Positions 33,901 through 42,963 are shown, counted from the stretch's first letter. The stretch: 64,000 nucleotides of DNA from JBEBVQ01 sp037190845 (GCA_037190845.1 JBBCJI010000003.1:62001-126000); one strand, 5' to 3'. A program made the numbers and translations. Notes: a model not told the origin generated them from the sequence alone.

Positions 33901-35364
33901 GGCAGTATATATCTCTGGCAGGACCTTTCCACAAATACTTCTTTTGCAGTAAACAGCAGCGGTATATACTGGCTGCAGGTGACAGACAGCAACGGCTGCA
34001 TGAACCGCGATACCGTTAATGTCAACGTTGTTACCGACCCCGTGGTCGCATTAGGCAACGATACCATGATCTGTGAAAACACCGAGTTGCGGATTGGGGC
34101 GAATATCCCCCAGGCAACATATCAATGGAACAACGGCACTACAACAGGATATATAGATGTATCGGCAACAGGAACCTATATCCTGAGCGTCAATCTCCAA
34201 GGATGTGTGGTAAATGATACGATAGACATTACAGTAGCGCCACTACCGGAGGTGGATCTCGGCAATGATACAGGTATATGTCTGTCTTTGATCCCGTACA
34301 TACTCCTGTCGCCACAACCGACCGGCAGCACATACCTCTGGCAGGATCATTCCTCGAATACATCATTTGCAGTAAACAACAGCGGCAGGTATTGGCTGCA
34401 GGTAACAGACAGCAACGGATGTATCAACCGCGACACGATAAACATTAATGTAGTCACAGATCCCATAATTGCTTTAGGAGATGATACCACAATCTGTGAA
34501 AACAGCCAGTTACGGATCGGTACAGACATCCCGCAAGCAACTTATCAATGGAATAACGGCAGCACTTCGGGATATATAGATGTATCTGCCACAGGAACCT
34601 ATGTGCTAAGCGCTAACCTCGGAGGATGTGTGGTAAATGATACAATCATTATTACAGTAGTACCGTTACCTACAGTTGATTTAGGGAATGACGGAGTCAT
34701 CTGCCCGGCCGGGACAATCACGCTTGATGCGGGTAACGGGAACGGTAATACTTATCTATGGAATACCGGCGTCACCACCCAGGCAATATCCGTGACTGTT
34801 GCGGGATTATATATCGTTACTGTGATTTCAGAGTTTGGATGCCTGCGTAGTGACAGCATATTACTGACAGACTATCCATATCCCGAAGTGTGGTTAGGAG
34901 ATGATACCAGCATATGTGAAGGAGGATGGCTGATGCTTACTCCAGGACACAATTATACGGATTTGCTCACCTGGCAGAACGGAAGCACTGATCCTTCATT
35001 CCTGGCTACACAGGCAGGGATATACACTGTAACTGCTGCGAATCAATGTGGAACAGCGGCTGATTCAATACAGATAATGACCACCTTCTGTGATATCTGG
35101 CTACCAGACGCCTTTACCCCCAACGGGGATGGGAAAAATGACATATTCAGGATATTGGGCAGCCTTGGCAGGCTACAGGATGTTGAATTCAGCATCTATA
35201 ACCGGTGGGGGCAGCTTATCTTCCACACAACCGATAAAGCACAGGGGTGGGACGGCAGCTTCAAGGGTGCAGAGCAACTGGTAGGCACATACACCTATCT
35301 GTTGAAATACAAGATAGATACAAACGCTCACACCCGGAAAGGTAATTTTCATCTGATCAGATAG
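30907..35364 (+). CDS. Very large secreted glycine-rich protein with gliding-motility C-terminal (T9SS) domain
   Basis: 1485 residues from ATG 30907, chosen because MRLFFILYLLILFIFSDVTVSFSQ is a clear signal peptide; upstream in-frame codons add nothing. The order is: a region with repeats of the type DAAGNVLWNRVL (about 30-450, propeller-like); a central zone with glycine runs (about 673-838); Ig/PKD-like repeats with LGNDTGICL and YWLQVTDSNGC (about 970-1260), two of them duplicated at DNA level; and a C-terminal gliding-motility-associated domain (about 1393-1485, PDAFTPNGDGKND and NRWGQLIFHT). It is exported by type IX secretion to the surface or medium. Adhesion or matrix function is an inference. 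Confidence 0.9.
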   Translation: MRLFFILYLLILFIFSDVTVSFSQVSQTYFGRTGRSEMITEHATLNNGNKVAVGYAWTGAAMDACDAFIVCLDAMDNVVWAKEISTSLNDRFLSVTATSDGGCVAVGFAGQSTSSVYTGNHAIVYKFDAAGNVLWNRVLKNSTYGEIFNSVVEVPGSGNIACAGAYSWYPSPLTSPNCLIVTLDHTGNVLWSNIYNNTRNHTGEFRAISYHNGKLIATGIYNGNTEYDGVLTAVEVTTGNIIWTRSFDYTAGGVTCQWPSTMHITQDRIYVDVYVSLNRGASPGAIRPTLVSFDTSGLNPICLDYPITGYNRISAIRSKVVSPDEIYLLQTLSPDGGDPWFTRNNTSFSDAACTKVSSITSPANNHIYTRKLSTAGHQMFLTLEVQNGRIYSFGAAKDDPIQIGRTDVFKLETDTSFSITPVNCVEAITGQQFFNPVVTFDQTFNMTVNAVSFPTPSLSLTVNAVNVAETDPCPAAKAIIINDYAAILSADTCNNTFTVDDATGFNAGDTVLMIQMKGAVVDQSNTAAFGAITDYRNAGNYEINVISAIIGNNISLLYALNNSYDIPNGKVQFVRVPYYQDYAVNQLHSCLPWNGSKGGVFAIHVAGTLTLSADIDVSGQGFRGGNPSANDYPGCSSMDYYYPSGSVLGGEKGESVVELPLSFTSGRGASANGGGGGNNHNAGGGGGGNYGSGGRGGNQWSGCQALAIGGEGGIDLVYSTAQHKAFLGGGGGGPQQGGQQNAPTGTPGANGGGLVIISAGDIVSNNRLILAKGNDNLSTSALDGGGGGGAGGSILISANTISGTCDVRVTGGKGGNTDISWNTCCGPGGGGGGGIFRTNTTIPSTWSIDAAGGVSGTGPNPCGVHGSAPGNPGGIINNLAIPQSNMLFVTPPSPQLSSNSPICTGDTLRLNITNNFPTGTIYSWSGPGGFNSNEQNPVIPGSSATHSGIYTSSASFAGCTVSDTTHVTIWDAPVINLGNDTGICLSQTPLTLLSPQPPGSIYLWQDLSTNTSFAVNSSGIYWLQVTDSNGCMNRDTVNVNVVTDPVVALGNDTMICENTELRIGANIPQATYQWNNGTTTGYIDVSATGTYILSVNLQGCVVNDTIDITVAPLPEVDLGNDTGICLSLIPYILLSPQPTGSTYLWQDHSSNTSFAVNNSGRYWLQVTDSNGCINRDTININVVTDPIIALGDDTTICENSQLRIGTDIPQATYQWNNGSTSGYIDVSATGTYVLSANLGGCVVNDTIIITVVPLPTVDLGNDGVICPAGTITLDAGNGNGNTYLWNTGVTTQAISVTVAGLYIVTVISEFGCLRSDSILLTDYPYPEVWLGDDTSICEGGWLMLTPGHNYTDLLTWQNGSTDPSFLATQAGIYTVTAANQCGTAADSIQIMTTFCDIWLPDAFTPNGDGKNDIFRILGSLGRLQDVEFSIYNRWGQLIFHTTDKAQGWDGSFKGAEQLVGTYTYLLKYKIDTNAHTRKGNFHLIR
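33841..34686 (+). repeat. 423-bp tandem duplication inside the giant secreted protein gene
   Basis: Units 33841-34263 and 34264-34686 align with a constant 423-bp offset (141 codons, in frame). For example, AATGATACCGGTATATG aligns with AATGATACAGGTATATG and TGTGAAAACACCGAGTTGCGG with TGTGAAAACAGCCAGTTACGG. Each unit encodes two Ig-like modules. Confidence 0.85.
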
Positions 35365-35451
35365 CATATTATTATTTTAAATGCCAGAAAAATAAAATTG
35401 CTATAACAATCTATTTTTTGTTTTATAGATTTGATAATCAACAAAAAATGA

Positions 35452-35483
35452 TTGTTTTTATTTCTTCATTATTCCTATTTTTG
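35452..35483 (+). promoter_or_regulatory. comM/yifB promoter: TTG - 21 nt - TATTTTTG
   Basis: TTG (35452-35454) and TATTTTTG (35476-35483). Only four bases separate the -7 box from the ATG, implying a leaderless or nearly leaderless transcript. Confidence 0.6.
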
Positions 35484-35487
35484 ACCT

Positions 35488-37032
35488 ATGTTGGTCAAAG
35501 TATTTGGAAGCGCTGTGTATGGAGTGGATGCTATCACCATCACGATGGAAGTGGATGCGCAACCAGGATCACAAACCGGGTATTTCATTGTCGGCCTGCC
35601 GGATAATGCTGTACGGGAAAGTATGGACCGCATCATATCGGCCATAAAAAATAACGGTTACAACCGCCCCCGGCAAAAAGTGCTGGTCAATATGGCTCCT
35701 GCCGATATCCGGAAGGCCGGCTCTGCATACGACCTGCCCATCGCACTCGGTATGCTTGCGGTGTCCGGTCAGATGCAGCACACAGCGCTGGATCAATATA
35801 TCATAATGGGTGAACTGTCGCTGGATGGCTCTCTCAAACCGGTAAAAGGGGCTCTGCCGATGGCGATACAGGCAAGAAGCGAAAAATTCCGGGGAATCCT
35901 GCTGCCGCAGCAAAATGCCCGGGAAGGAGCACTGGTCAATAACCTGGAAGTGTATGGGATCTCGCATATTAACGAAGCGATAGACTTCTTTAATGGCATA
36001 GGTACAGTACAACCACTCTCGATCAATACGCGTGCAATATTCTTTGAAGCACAGGAAAAGGCAGAGCTGGACTTCAACGATGTGAAAGGACAGGCGCATG
36101 TAAAACGGGCTCTGGAAATCGCAGCAGCAGGCGGACATAATGCAATCCTGATAGGCCCGCCCGGTGCGGGTAAAACGATGCTGGCCAAACGACTCCCGAC
36201 GATCCTGCCGCCCCTCAGCCTGCACGAAGCGCTGGAGACAACCAAGATATATTCTGTCGCGGGCAAGCTGCCTGCACACGCTTCGCTGATGGCACAACGT
36301 CCGTTCCGCTCACCGCACCATACGATCAGTGACGTGGCATTGGTCGGTGGCGGAGTTAATCCGCAGCCGGGTGAAATATCGCTGGCACACAATGGTGTGT
36401 TATTCCTCGATGAGCTGCCGGAATTTAAACGCAGCGTACTTGAAGTGATGCGGCAGCCGATCGAAGAGCGGAAGGTTTCCATTTCCCGCGCACGCATCAG
36501 TCTCGAATTCCCGGCGGGGTTTATGCTCATTGCGTCTATGAACCCCTGCCCCTGCGGCTATTTCAATCATCCCGAAAAAGAATGTACCTGTAATCCGCAG
36601 ATGGTGCACCGCTATCTCAATAAAGTCTCCGGCCCCCTGCTCGACCGTATTGATCTGCATGTGGAAGTAACACCGGTATCATTTCATGAGCTGTCTTCGT
36701 CAGCCACAACAGAATCAAGCGCCACGGTGCGGGAAAGGGTAATCCGCGCACGTGAAATACAGGCCAACCGCTATGCAACGTATCCCGGCATATACAACAA
36801 TGCCCAGATGACGAGTCGGCTGCTCAAACAATTATGCCTGATTGATCCCGCCGGACAAAACCTGCTGAAAACCGCCATGGACAAGCTAAATCTCTCCGCA
36901 CGGGCATATGACCGTATTCTCAAAGTGGCACGCACCGTTGCTGATCTGGCCGGCAATGCAGACATCCGACCGGAATACCTGGCTGAGGCCATTCAATACC
37001 GCAGCCTCGACCGGGAAGGATGGGCGGGGTAA
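35488..37032 (+). CDS. comM: YifB/ComM family Mg-chelatase-like AAA ATPase
   Basis: 514 residues beginning MLVKVFGSAVYGVDA, the conserved family start. An N-terminal Lon-protease-like fold region with GLPDNAVRESMDRI and DLPIALGMLA is followed by a Mg-chelatase-type AAA domain: Walker A GPPGAGKTML, Walker B VLFLDELPEF and SMNPCPCGYF. ComM drives branch migration during natural transformation in characterised bacteria. The promoter lies immediately upstream. Confidence 0.94.
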   Translation: MLVKVFGSAVYGVDAITITMEVDAQPGSQTGYFIVGLPDNAVRESMDRIISAIKNNGYNRPRQKVLVNMAPADIRKAGSAYDLPIALGMLAVSGQMQHTALDQYIIMGELSLDGSLKPVKGALPMAIQARSEKFRGILLPQQNAREGALVNNLEVYGISHINEAIDFFNGIGTVQPLSINTRAIFFEAQEKAELDFNDVKGQAHVKRALEIAAAGGHNAILIGPPGAGKTMLAKRLPTILPPLSLHEALETTKIYSVAGKLPAHASLMAQRPFRSPHHTISDVALVGGGVNPQPGEISLAHNGVLFLDELPEFKRSVLEVMRQPIEERKVSISRARISLEFPAGFMLIASMNPCPCGYFNHPEKECTCNPQMVHRYLNKVSGPLLDRIDLHVEVTPVSFHELSSSATTESSATVRERVIRAREIQANRYATYPGIYNNAQMTSRLLKQLCLIDPAGQNLLKTAMDKLNLSARAYDRILKVARTVADLAGNADIRPEYLAEAIQYRSLDREGWAG

Positions 37033-37050
37033 ATTTGACAGTTTTTATCC

Positions 37051-37058
37051 TAATTTTG
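37051..37058 (+). promoter_or_regulatory. -7 box TAATTTTG for mqnC
   Basis: TAATTTTG ends 20 nt before the ATG at 37079. Confidence 0.5.
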
Positions 37059-37078
37059 TTGTGGCTTAAATTTATGGC

Positions 37079-38203
37079 ATGCAGTTATCCGAGTTGTACC
37101 GGCGGGCGTTGGATTTTGATTTCCTGAGTGTGGAAGAAGGTGTGTTCCTTTTTGAGCATGCCCCGCTGGCCGATCTGATGTATGTAGCCAATGAATTGCG
37201 TAAGATACAGGTACCGCATGGTAAGGTTACCTGGATCATTGACCGCAACATGAATACGACCAATGTCTGTGTAGCCAATTGTAAGTTCTGCAATTTCTAC
37301 CGTATTCCCGGTCATCCGGAAGCATATATTACCGACATTGAAACGTACAAGGAAAAGATAGAGGAAACTTTCCGGTACGGTGGAGAGCAATTACTGCTGC
37401 AGGGCGGACATCATCCCGGGCTCGGACTGGATTATTACACCGGCTTGTTCCGGCAATTGAAGGAATTATACCCTAATCTGAAATTACATGCGCTTGGCCC
37501 TCCCGAAGTGGCCCATATTTGTAAGGTATCCGGTGTTAGTCACCGCGAAGCATTGCAGGCGCTGAAAGACGCCGGTATGGACAGCATGCCGGGCCCTGGT
37601 GCAGAAATATTGAATGACCGTGTAAGACGCCTTATCTCCAAAGGCAAATGCAGCGCGCAGGAATGGCTCGACATCATGCAGGAAGCGCACAAAGTCGGGC
37701 TGACCACCAGCGCCACCATGATGTTCGGCCATGTAGAAACGGTGGAAGAACGTTTTGACCATCTGGTAAAGCTGCGGCAGGTGCAGGCAAAAAAACCGGA
37801 AAATGGGAAAGGGTTCATCGCCTTTATACCCTGGACCTTCCAGGATGTGGACACATTGCTGCGGCGCATCCGCGGAACACAGAACATGACCACCCCGGAA
37901 GAATATATCCGGATGATCGCCCTGAGCCGGATCATGTTGCCCAATGTGAAAAACATCCAGGCATCCTGGCTCACGGTAGGCAAAGAAATAGCACAGCTTT
38001 GCCTGCATGCCGGCGCTAATGATTTTGGTTCCATTATGATCGAAGAGAATGTAGTCAGCGCTGCCGGAGCACCGCATCGCTTTACCGCAGACGGCATCCA
38101 GACTTCGATCCGCGAAGCCGGCTTCGAGCCGCAATTGCGCAATCAGCAATATGAATTCCGGGAAATGCCGGAAGCAATCGAACAGCAGGTGATTACCTAT
38201 TGA
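37079..38203 (+). CDS. mqnC: Cyclic dehypoxanthine futalosine synthase MqnC (radical SAM)
   Basis: 374 residues. The radical SAM cluster motif is CVANCKFC (CxxxCxxC) in NTTNVCVANCKFCNFYR. Further family stretches are EQLLLQGGHHPGLGLDYY, DSMPGPGAEILNDRVR and TTSATMMFGHVETVEERFDH. MqnC cyclises dehypoxanthine futalosine in the futalosine pathway to menaquinone, the respiratory quinone of Bacteroidota. MqnA, MqnB and MqnD are not in view. It ends 52 bp before the helicase gene on the same strand. Confidence 0.94.
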   Translation: MQLSELYRRALDFDFLSVEEGVFLFEHAPLADLMYVANELRKIQVPHGKVTWIIDRNMNTTNVCVANCKFCNFYRIPGHPEAYITDIETYKEKIEETFRYGGEQLLLQGGHHPGLGLDYYTGLFRQLKELYPNLKLHALGPPEVAHICKVSGVSHREALQALKDAGMDSMPGPGAEILNDRVRRLISKGKCSAQEWLDIMQEAHKVGLTTSATMMFGHVETVEERFDHLVKLRQVQAKKPENGKGFIAFIPWTFQDVDTLLRRIRGTQNMTTPEEYIRMIALSRIMLPNVKNIQASWLTVGKEIAQLCLHAGANDFGSIMIEENVVSAAGAPHRFTADGIQTSIREAGFEPQLRNQQYEFREMPEAIEQQVITY

Positions 38204-38255
38204 TCATCTCTGCCGGTTTCTGCCGGCAACACTTAACCTTTAACTGATTACTATT

Positions 38256-39485
38256 TTGACTTTCGAAGATTTTGACCTTGATTATGATGTTTTGGATGGC
38301 ATAGACGCCATCGGATACAAAACGCCTACACCTATACAGGAACAGGCGATACCCGTCATCCTGTCCGGCCGTGACCTGATCGCCTGCGCACAAACAGGCA
38401 CAGGAAAAACAGCCGCTTTTGTACTCCCGCTGCTTGATAAAATATTACAGACAGAGCGAAAAGGCATCAATACCCTTGTTATTGTCCCATCCCGCGAACT
38501 CGCTATCCAGATAGATCAGCAAATAGAAGCGATGAGCTATTTTGTAGATGTAAGTTCCATGGCGGTATATGGCGGTGGCAGCGGCGCGACCTGGAATCAA
38601 CAGAAGCAGGCACTTGTAAAAGGAGCAGATATCATCATTGCCACTCCGGGGAGACTCATAGCACAAATGCAGATGGGGGGGATTGATTTTTCCAATATCC
38701 GCCACCTCGTGCTGGACGAGGCAGACCGTATGCTCGACATGGGGTTTTTTGACGACATCATGCAGATCATCGGCGCGCTTCCCAAACAAAGACAAACCTT
38801 GTGCTTCAGCGCTACCATGCCACCTAAAATACGCAGCCTCACAGCGCAGCTCATGGTAAATCCGGCGGAGATCAGCATTGCAATTTCACAACCTGCGGCA
38901 GGCATTCAGCAGACCGCCTATATGGTACAGGATGAACAAAAACACAAGCTGCTGCTGCATATTCTGAAAGAAGGGCAGTACACTTCTGCCATCATATTTG
39001 CTTCCACAAAAGAGAAAGTCAAAAAACTGGAACCGGAACTACGCAGGGCAGGCATCACATCCAAAGCATTCCACTCCGACCTTGAACAGGAAGAACGGGA
39101 GGTGATCATGCAGGCTTTCAAAAACCGCCGGATACCGATACTGGTTGGTACCGATGTGCTTTCCCGTGGCGTGGATGTAGAGAATATCGAAATGGTATTG
39201 AACTACGATGTACCGCCAGACCCTGAAGATTATGTGCACCGCATCGGGCGGACCGCACGGGCGGCTAGAACCGGTACGGCCATTACATTCATTAATCAAA
39301 AAGATCAGAACCGTTTCAAACGTATTGAAACGCTGATCGGACGGGAGATAGAGAAAATTCCGTTACCGGAAGGTTTTGAGCCAGGGCCTGTATATAATCC
39401 CCGTGAGAAAAAAGAAGGAGCAAAGCCCCGGCAAAAGTATCATCATAAAAAGAAACAAAGCAACAAGAACCAACGGACGTCCTGA
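38256..39485 (+). CDS. DEAD-box ATP-dependent RNA helicase, RhlE-like
   Basis: 409 residues, start TTG at 38256 (MTFEDFDLDYDVLDGI); no ATG precedes the Q motif. Motifs in order: Q motif YKTPTPIQEQAIP, motif I AQTGTGKT, PSRELAIQ, TPGRL, motif II LDEAD, SAT, and motif VI HRIGRTARA. The C-terminus is a basic Lys/Gln-rich tail (KPRQKYHHKKKQ) suited to RNA binding. It probably acts in ribosome assembly or cold adaptation, as RhlE-type helicases do. Confidence 0.94.
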   Translation: MTFEDFDLDYDVLDGIDAIGYKTPTPIQEQAIPVILSGRDLIACAQTGTGKTAAFVLPLLDKILQTERKGINTLVIVPSRELAIQIDQQIEAMSYFVDVSSMAVYGGGSGATWNQQKQALVKGADIIIATPGRLIAQMQMGGIDFSNIRHLVLDEADRMLDMGFFDDIMQIIGALPKQRQTLCFSATMPPKIRSLTAQLMVNPAEISIAISQPAAGIQQTAYMVQDEQKHKLLLHILKEGQYTSAIIFASTKEKVKKLEPELRRAGITSKAFHSDLEQEEREVIMQAFKNRRIPILVGTDVLSRGVDVENIEMVLNYDVPPDPEDYVHRIGRTARAARTGTAITFINQKDQNRFKRIETLIGREIEKIPLPEGFEPGPVYNPREKKEGAKPRQKYHHKKKQSNKNQRTS

Positions 39486-39638
39486 TCCCGCCAAAACAAG
39501 ACAATATACTGTTCTCTTTTTACTATCTTGCACCCTGCAAACCCAGCGGAGTAGACCTCAAAGGTAATGGCATCGTTTCGGCACACCACGGAATGAAATG
39601 ATGTGATCTACGTGGACTTCGTATTTCACCAACCCACC

Positions 39639-40238
39639 ATGATTTCAGATAAAGACGGACTTCTCCGTGAATACGTTAACGGCTTTTTCCCTGTCAGCAA
39701 AAAATTGATGGAGCAAGTGCTTGAAAAGACTACCATCCTCCATGTAAAAAAGGGAACACAACTGCTCGTTCCCGGAGATGTTCCGGATAAACTGTACCTC
39801 ATCATCAACGGCACTGCCCGGACGTACATACAGGAAGGAGACAAGGATATCACCATATGGATATGGACAGAACTGGACATGGTCACTTCCATCAGGGGAT
39901 TTCTGCGCGGGAAGCCAACAATAGAATATATTGAAACACTCGAAGATTGTGATATGGCCAGCCTGACATACAATGACCTGCAGTCGCTGTATGAAAATCA
40001 CATGGAATCCAATTATGTAGCCCGCATTATTCTGGAGGATTGCTATTGCAAATCGGAAGAAGTGGCTGTGCTGAGCCGCCTGACTACTGCCGAAACAAAA
40101 TATCAGCACTTCATCGAAACCAAAGGGCACTTACTCAATCGTGTACCGCTGAAATACATTGCTTCCTATCTGGGTATGACTATAGAAACACTCAGCCGTA
40201 TCCGCAATAAAATGGCAAGGAACGGGCAAAACCAATAA
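39639..40238 (+). CDS. Crp/Fnr family transcriptional regulator
   Basis: 199 residues from ATG 39639 (MISDKDGLLREYV); a GTG at 39603 would add 12 residues. The N-terminal cyclic-nucleotide-binding-like beta-roll has KGTQLLVPGDVPDKLYLIINGTA, and the C-terminal helix-turn-helix is short: VPLKYIASYLGMTIETLSRIRN. It lacks the Arg/Ser set for cAMP and Fnr cysteines. The Bacteroidota members of this group are numerous and mostly of unknown ligand. It lies just upstream of, but convergent with, the TonB-dependent receptor gene. Confidence 0.9.
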   Translation: MISDKDGLLREYVNGFFPVSKKLMEQVLEKTTILHVKKGTQLLVPGDVPDKLYLIINGTARTYIQEGDKDITIWIWTELDMVTSIRGFLRGKPTIEYIETLEDCDMASLTYNDLQSLYENHMESNYVARIILEDCYCKSEEVAVLSRLTTAETKYQHFIETKGHLLNRVPLKYIASYLGMTIETLSRIRNKMARNGQNQ

Positions 40239-40292
40239 GTAACAGGCCACCCCGTCAGGAGTGACCTGTACTTTAACACCCCCACTCTTTAT

Positions 40293-42506
40293 TTACCATT
40301 TCAGGTTCAGACCAAGCAGCCAGTTTGTACCTGCCTGCGGGAAGTAATAGTTAAATGTAGACCTTTCCCCTCCGTAGATATAACTGAAGGTATACCCGTT
40401 ACTTTCATACTGACGGTTGAAAACATTGTTGACAGCAAGTGTAAGGAGCGCTTCCCGGAACGGACCGGCTTTGATACCATAATACAACCGTACATCACAA
40501 AGTGTATATGGATCAATACTGCGGTTATTGTCGCTTGTATTGTCGAGGTACTGCTTACCGATATACTTGCTGAAGATATCAATCCCTACCATTTGTCCAT
40601 AGGGAAGATTGCGTAGTGGCGTCAGCCCGATAATACCGGTTCCCATTACACCGGGAGCAAACGCTATATCAGTAGTGCCGTGATTAATTGCAAGCTGGTC
40701 TCCGGCATCATAGTCGTCCATGTACTCTGTAAAATTCCGGATTTTGTTTTGTGATAAGGTTGTGTTACCAGAGAGCTTCAGCCATCGCAGAGCCTGCCAT
40801 ACCGCCTGTAATTCAATACCAGCCCGGTAGCTCGAAGCGACATTGGTACGTGTATAGGCGCCCACATCATTGATCTGCCCGGTAAGTATAAGCTGATCCT
40901 TGTAATCCATATAGTACAGATTCACACTGGCATTCCAGTTCTGTTTGTTTATTTCATAACCGGCTTCATAATTATACAATCGCTCGGGACGTGGCAGACT
41001 CCGGGCAGCATTTTCAAAATCATCCCGGTTTGGCTCCTTGTTTGCAACAGCAAAGGAAGCGTATACGCGTTGGCGGTTCAGTGCGTTATCGCGAAGAAAA
41101 TAACTCAATCCGGCTTTAGGATTGATAAAGTTGTATGTAGCCCGTGGATGCAGAGCCGGATTTCTGCGGAAACCATCGAGCCGGTAATCTACATAACGAT
41201 ATTGCAGATCGCCGAAGAGCACCAGATTATCACCCACAGTCTGCTGAGCTTTACCATAGATGGTCACATCATTTTTATTGGCACCCAGATGATACCAGCG
41301 GTGATCGGCAGGGACACCATATTCTGCCCATTTCACAAATCCGTAATGATAGCCTTCATACCGGGCAACACTACCGCCCAAAGTAAGCGCTGTTTTGTTT
41401 TTTTCATACAGCAACGAGAATACGGTCCCGTAATGTTTATTGTCGAGCCAGAGCTGACGGATCATATCCGTTTCAGTAACAGTATCACCTGCCGGCATGG
41501 TGAAATCTGGCAGGTAATAATCGCTGAAAGATTCGCCCAGTCTGTATTCCTGATAATAACCACGGCCGCGGGTCAGGAAGAGACCCATGTGACCGGTCAA
41601 TACCTTGCTGAATTTATGATCAGCAAACAACTGGTAATAATCCTGCTGATAGTTGTCGGTCTGGTTATCGTAATACGTACCGTCAGCTTTCATACCCAGC
41701 TCATTGTAGCGGCGGTTGGTTTTGAGCGAATCCTGTGGCACGCCGTTCCAGGCTTGTCCGGTTTTTTCTGTGCCGGTCAGCAACATAAAACGGAACGAGG
41801 TTTTTTCACTGGCTTTCCATCCGGCGAGGAACTGCAGGGATTTCAGGTCGCTGGCAGAACGTTCGATAAAGCCGTCGGAGGATATTTTCGACAGGCGTAC
41901 GTCAAACTGCAGGCCATTGTCCATCAGACCGGTACCGGCTTTCACCGTATAGCGCTGTGTGTTGAAAGAACCGAAGCTAAAACTGCCTTCAGCTCCGGCC
42001 TTTTCCATCTGTTCCAGGTTATTCACACTGATAGCAGCGCCAAAAGCGCCCACACCATTGGTGGACGTACCTACACCACGCTGTACCTGTATGGATCCTG
42101 TGGAGGAAGCCAGGTCGGGCGTATTGACAAAAAACACGCCCTGGGATTCGGCATCGTTGACCGGAATACCATTGAGCGTCACGTTGATCCGGCTCCCGTC
42201 TGTGCCGCGGATACGCAAGCCTGTATAACCGACCCCCGCGCCGGCGTCGGAGGTGGTAACGGCTGAAGGCGTGTACTGAAGCAGGTAAGGAATATCCTGC
42301 CCCTGGTTGAGCTTTTCAATATCTTCTGCCGTAACGTCTGTTTTGGCAAAAGGTGTTTTGTCGCCCGCACGGAGCGCGCGGACTTCTACCGGCTGCAATT
42401 CGTGCGGTTGCCGGGAAATAGTGTCTGGGATTTGCGCAAGCGCCGGTGCGGAGCAAAGAATACCGGACATCAGAAGCGCATAGCGTGTACTGGTTTGCAT
42501 GGACAT
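40293..42506 (-). CDS. TonB-dependent outer membrane receptor, predicted thiamine-related transporter
   Basis: 737 residues from ATG 42506 (MSMQTSTRYALLMSGILCSAPALAQ, signal peptide). The plug domain has GAGVGYTGLRIRGTDGSRINV and TLNGIPVNDAES, and the barrel ends in the aromatic LGLNLKW. There is no N-terminal CarboxypepD-like domain, so it is not SusC-like. Substrate inference comes from the TPP riboswitch directly upstream: the receptor should import thiamine or a precursor when thiamine pyrophosphate is low. It is monocistronic in view. Confidence 0.93.
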   Translation of the reverse strand: MSMQTSTRYALLMSGILCSAPALAQIPDTISRQPHELQPVEVRALRAGDKTPFAKTDVTAEDIEKLNQGQDIPYLLQYTPSAVTTSDAGAGVGYTGLRIRGTDGSRINVTLNGIPVNDAESQGVFFVNTPDLASSTGSIQVQRGVGTSTNGVGAFGAAISVNNLEQMEKAGAEGSFSFGSFNTQRYTVKAGTGLMDNGLQFDVRLSKISSDGFIERSASDLKSLQFLAGWKASEKTSFRFMLLTGTEKTGQAWNGVPQDSLKTNRRYNELGMKADGTYYDNQTDNYQQDYYQLFADHKFSKVLTGHMGLFLTRGRGYYQEYRLGESFSDYYLPDFTMPAGDTVTETDMIRQLWLDNKHYGTVFSLLYEKNKTALTLGGSVARYEGYHYGFVKWAEYGVPADHRWYHLGANKNDVTIYGKAQQTVGDNLVLFGDLQYRYVDYRLDGFRRNPALHPRATYNFINPKAGLSYFLRDNALNRQRVYASFAVANKEPNRDDFENAARSLPRPERLYNYEAGYEINKQNWNASVNLYYMDYKDQLILTGQINDVGAYTRTNVASSYRAGIELQAVWQALRWLKLSGNTTLSQNKIRNFTEYMDDYDAGDQLAINHGTTDIAFAPGVMGTGIIGLTPLRNLPYGQMVGIDIFSKYIGKQYLDNTSDNNRSIDPYTLCDVRLYYGIKAGPFREALLTLAVNNVFNRQYESNGYTFSYIYGGERSTFNYYFPQAGTNWLLGLNLKW

Positions 42507-42649
42507 AGTTTTAAGCGTTAGGTGGCAGCGCCATGCATGTACAATTCCTGAGTTCGCAGCCATCCGCCGTACTGCAAACCCACACGTGTGCACCCGTGTA
42601 TTTCGCAATACAGACAAGACGGAGCAAACAGAGAATAGCTGATTTTACT

Positions 42650-42728
42650 TTTCCCTAACCGGCATTACCCGGTCGAGGTTCAGCGGGTATGATCTCAGCC
42701 TGTACTGTTTAGGCACCCCGTGCATTCC
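42650..42728 (-). ncRNA. TPP riboswitch (THI element)
   Basis: On the minus strand the conserved blocks appear in order: GGGGTGCC, GGCTGAGATCATACCCG, GAACCTCGACCGGGTAATGCC and GGTTAGGGAA. The CTGAGA and GGGTAATGCC words are diagnostic of the thi-box. It lies about 145 nt before the receptor start and points in the same direction. A downstream expression platform was not resolved by eye. Confidence 0.93.
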
Positions 42729-42963
42729 GGTTTTGTACCGGTTTGCGTTGCAAAAGTAGGAATAATTTTTATCGGGCAGATAGTTATTTTTGGGGAAACA
42801 TTAATAATCACACTAATGTAGCAAATGTGGTGAATGTGATGACAGATTCATCAAATTTTCAAACAAATTGGCTAATCAAAACAATTGAAAAATTTGAGTA
42901 TATATTTTACTTTTCCAACACCGGAATTATCCGCTTAAATGCGCTGAAAGACATAAAGATTCC

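Noticed and set aside
41070..42266. 398-codon plus-strand frame opposite the TonB-dependent receptor
   Set aside because: Shadow of the receptor's codon pattern; no promoter, no domain.
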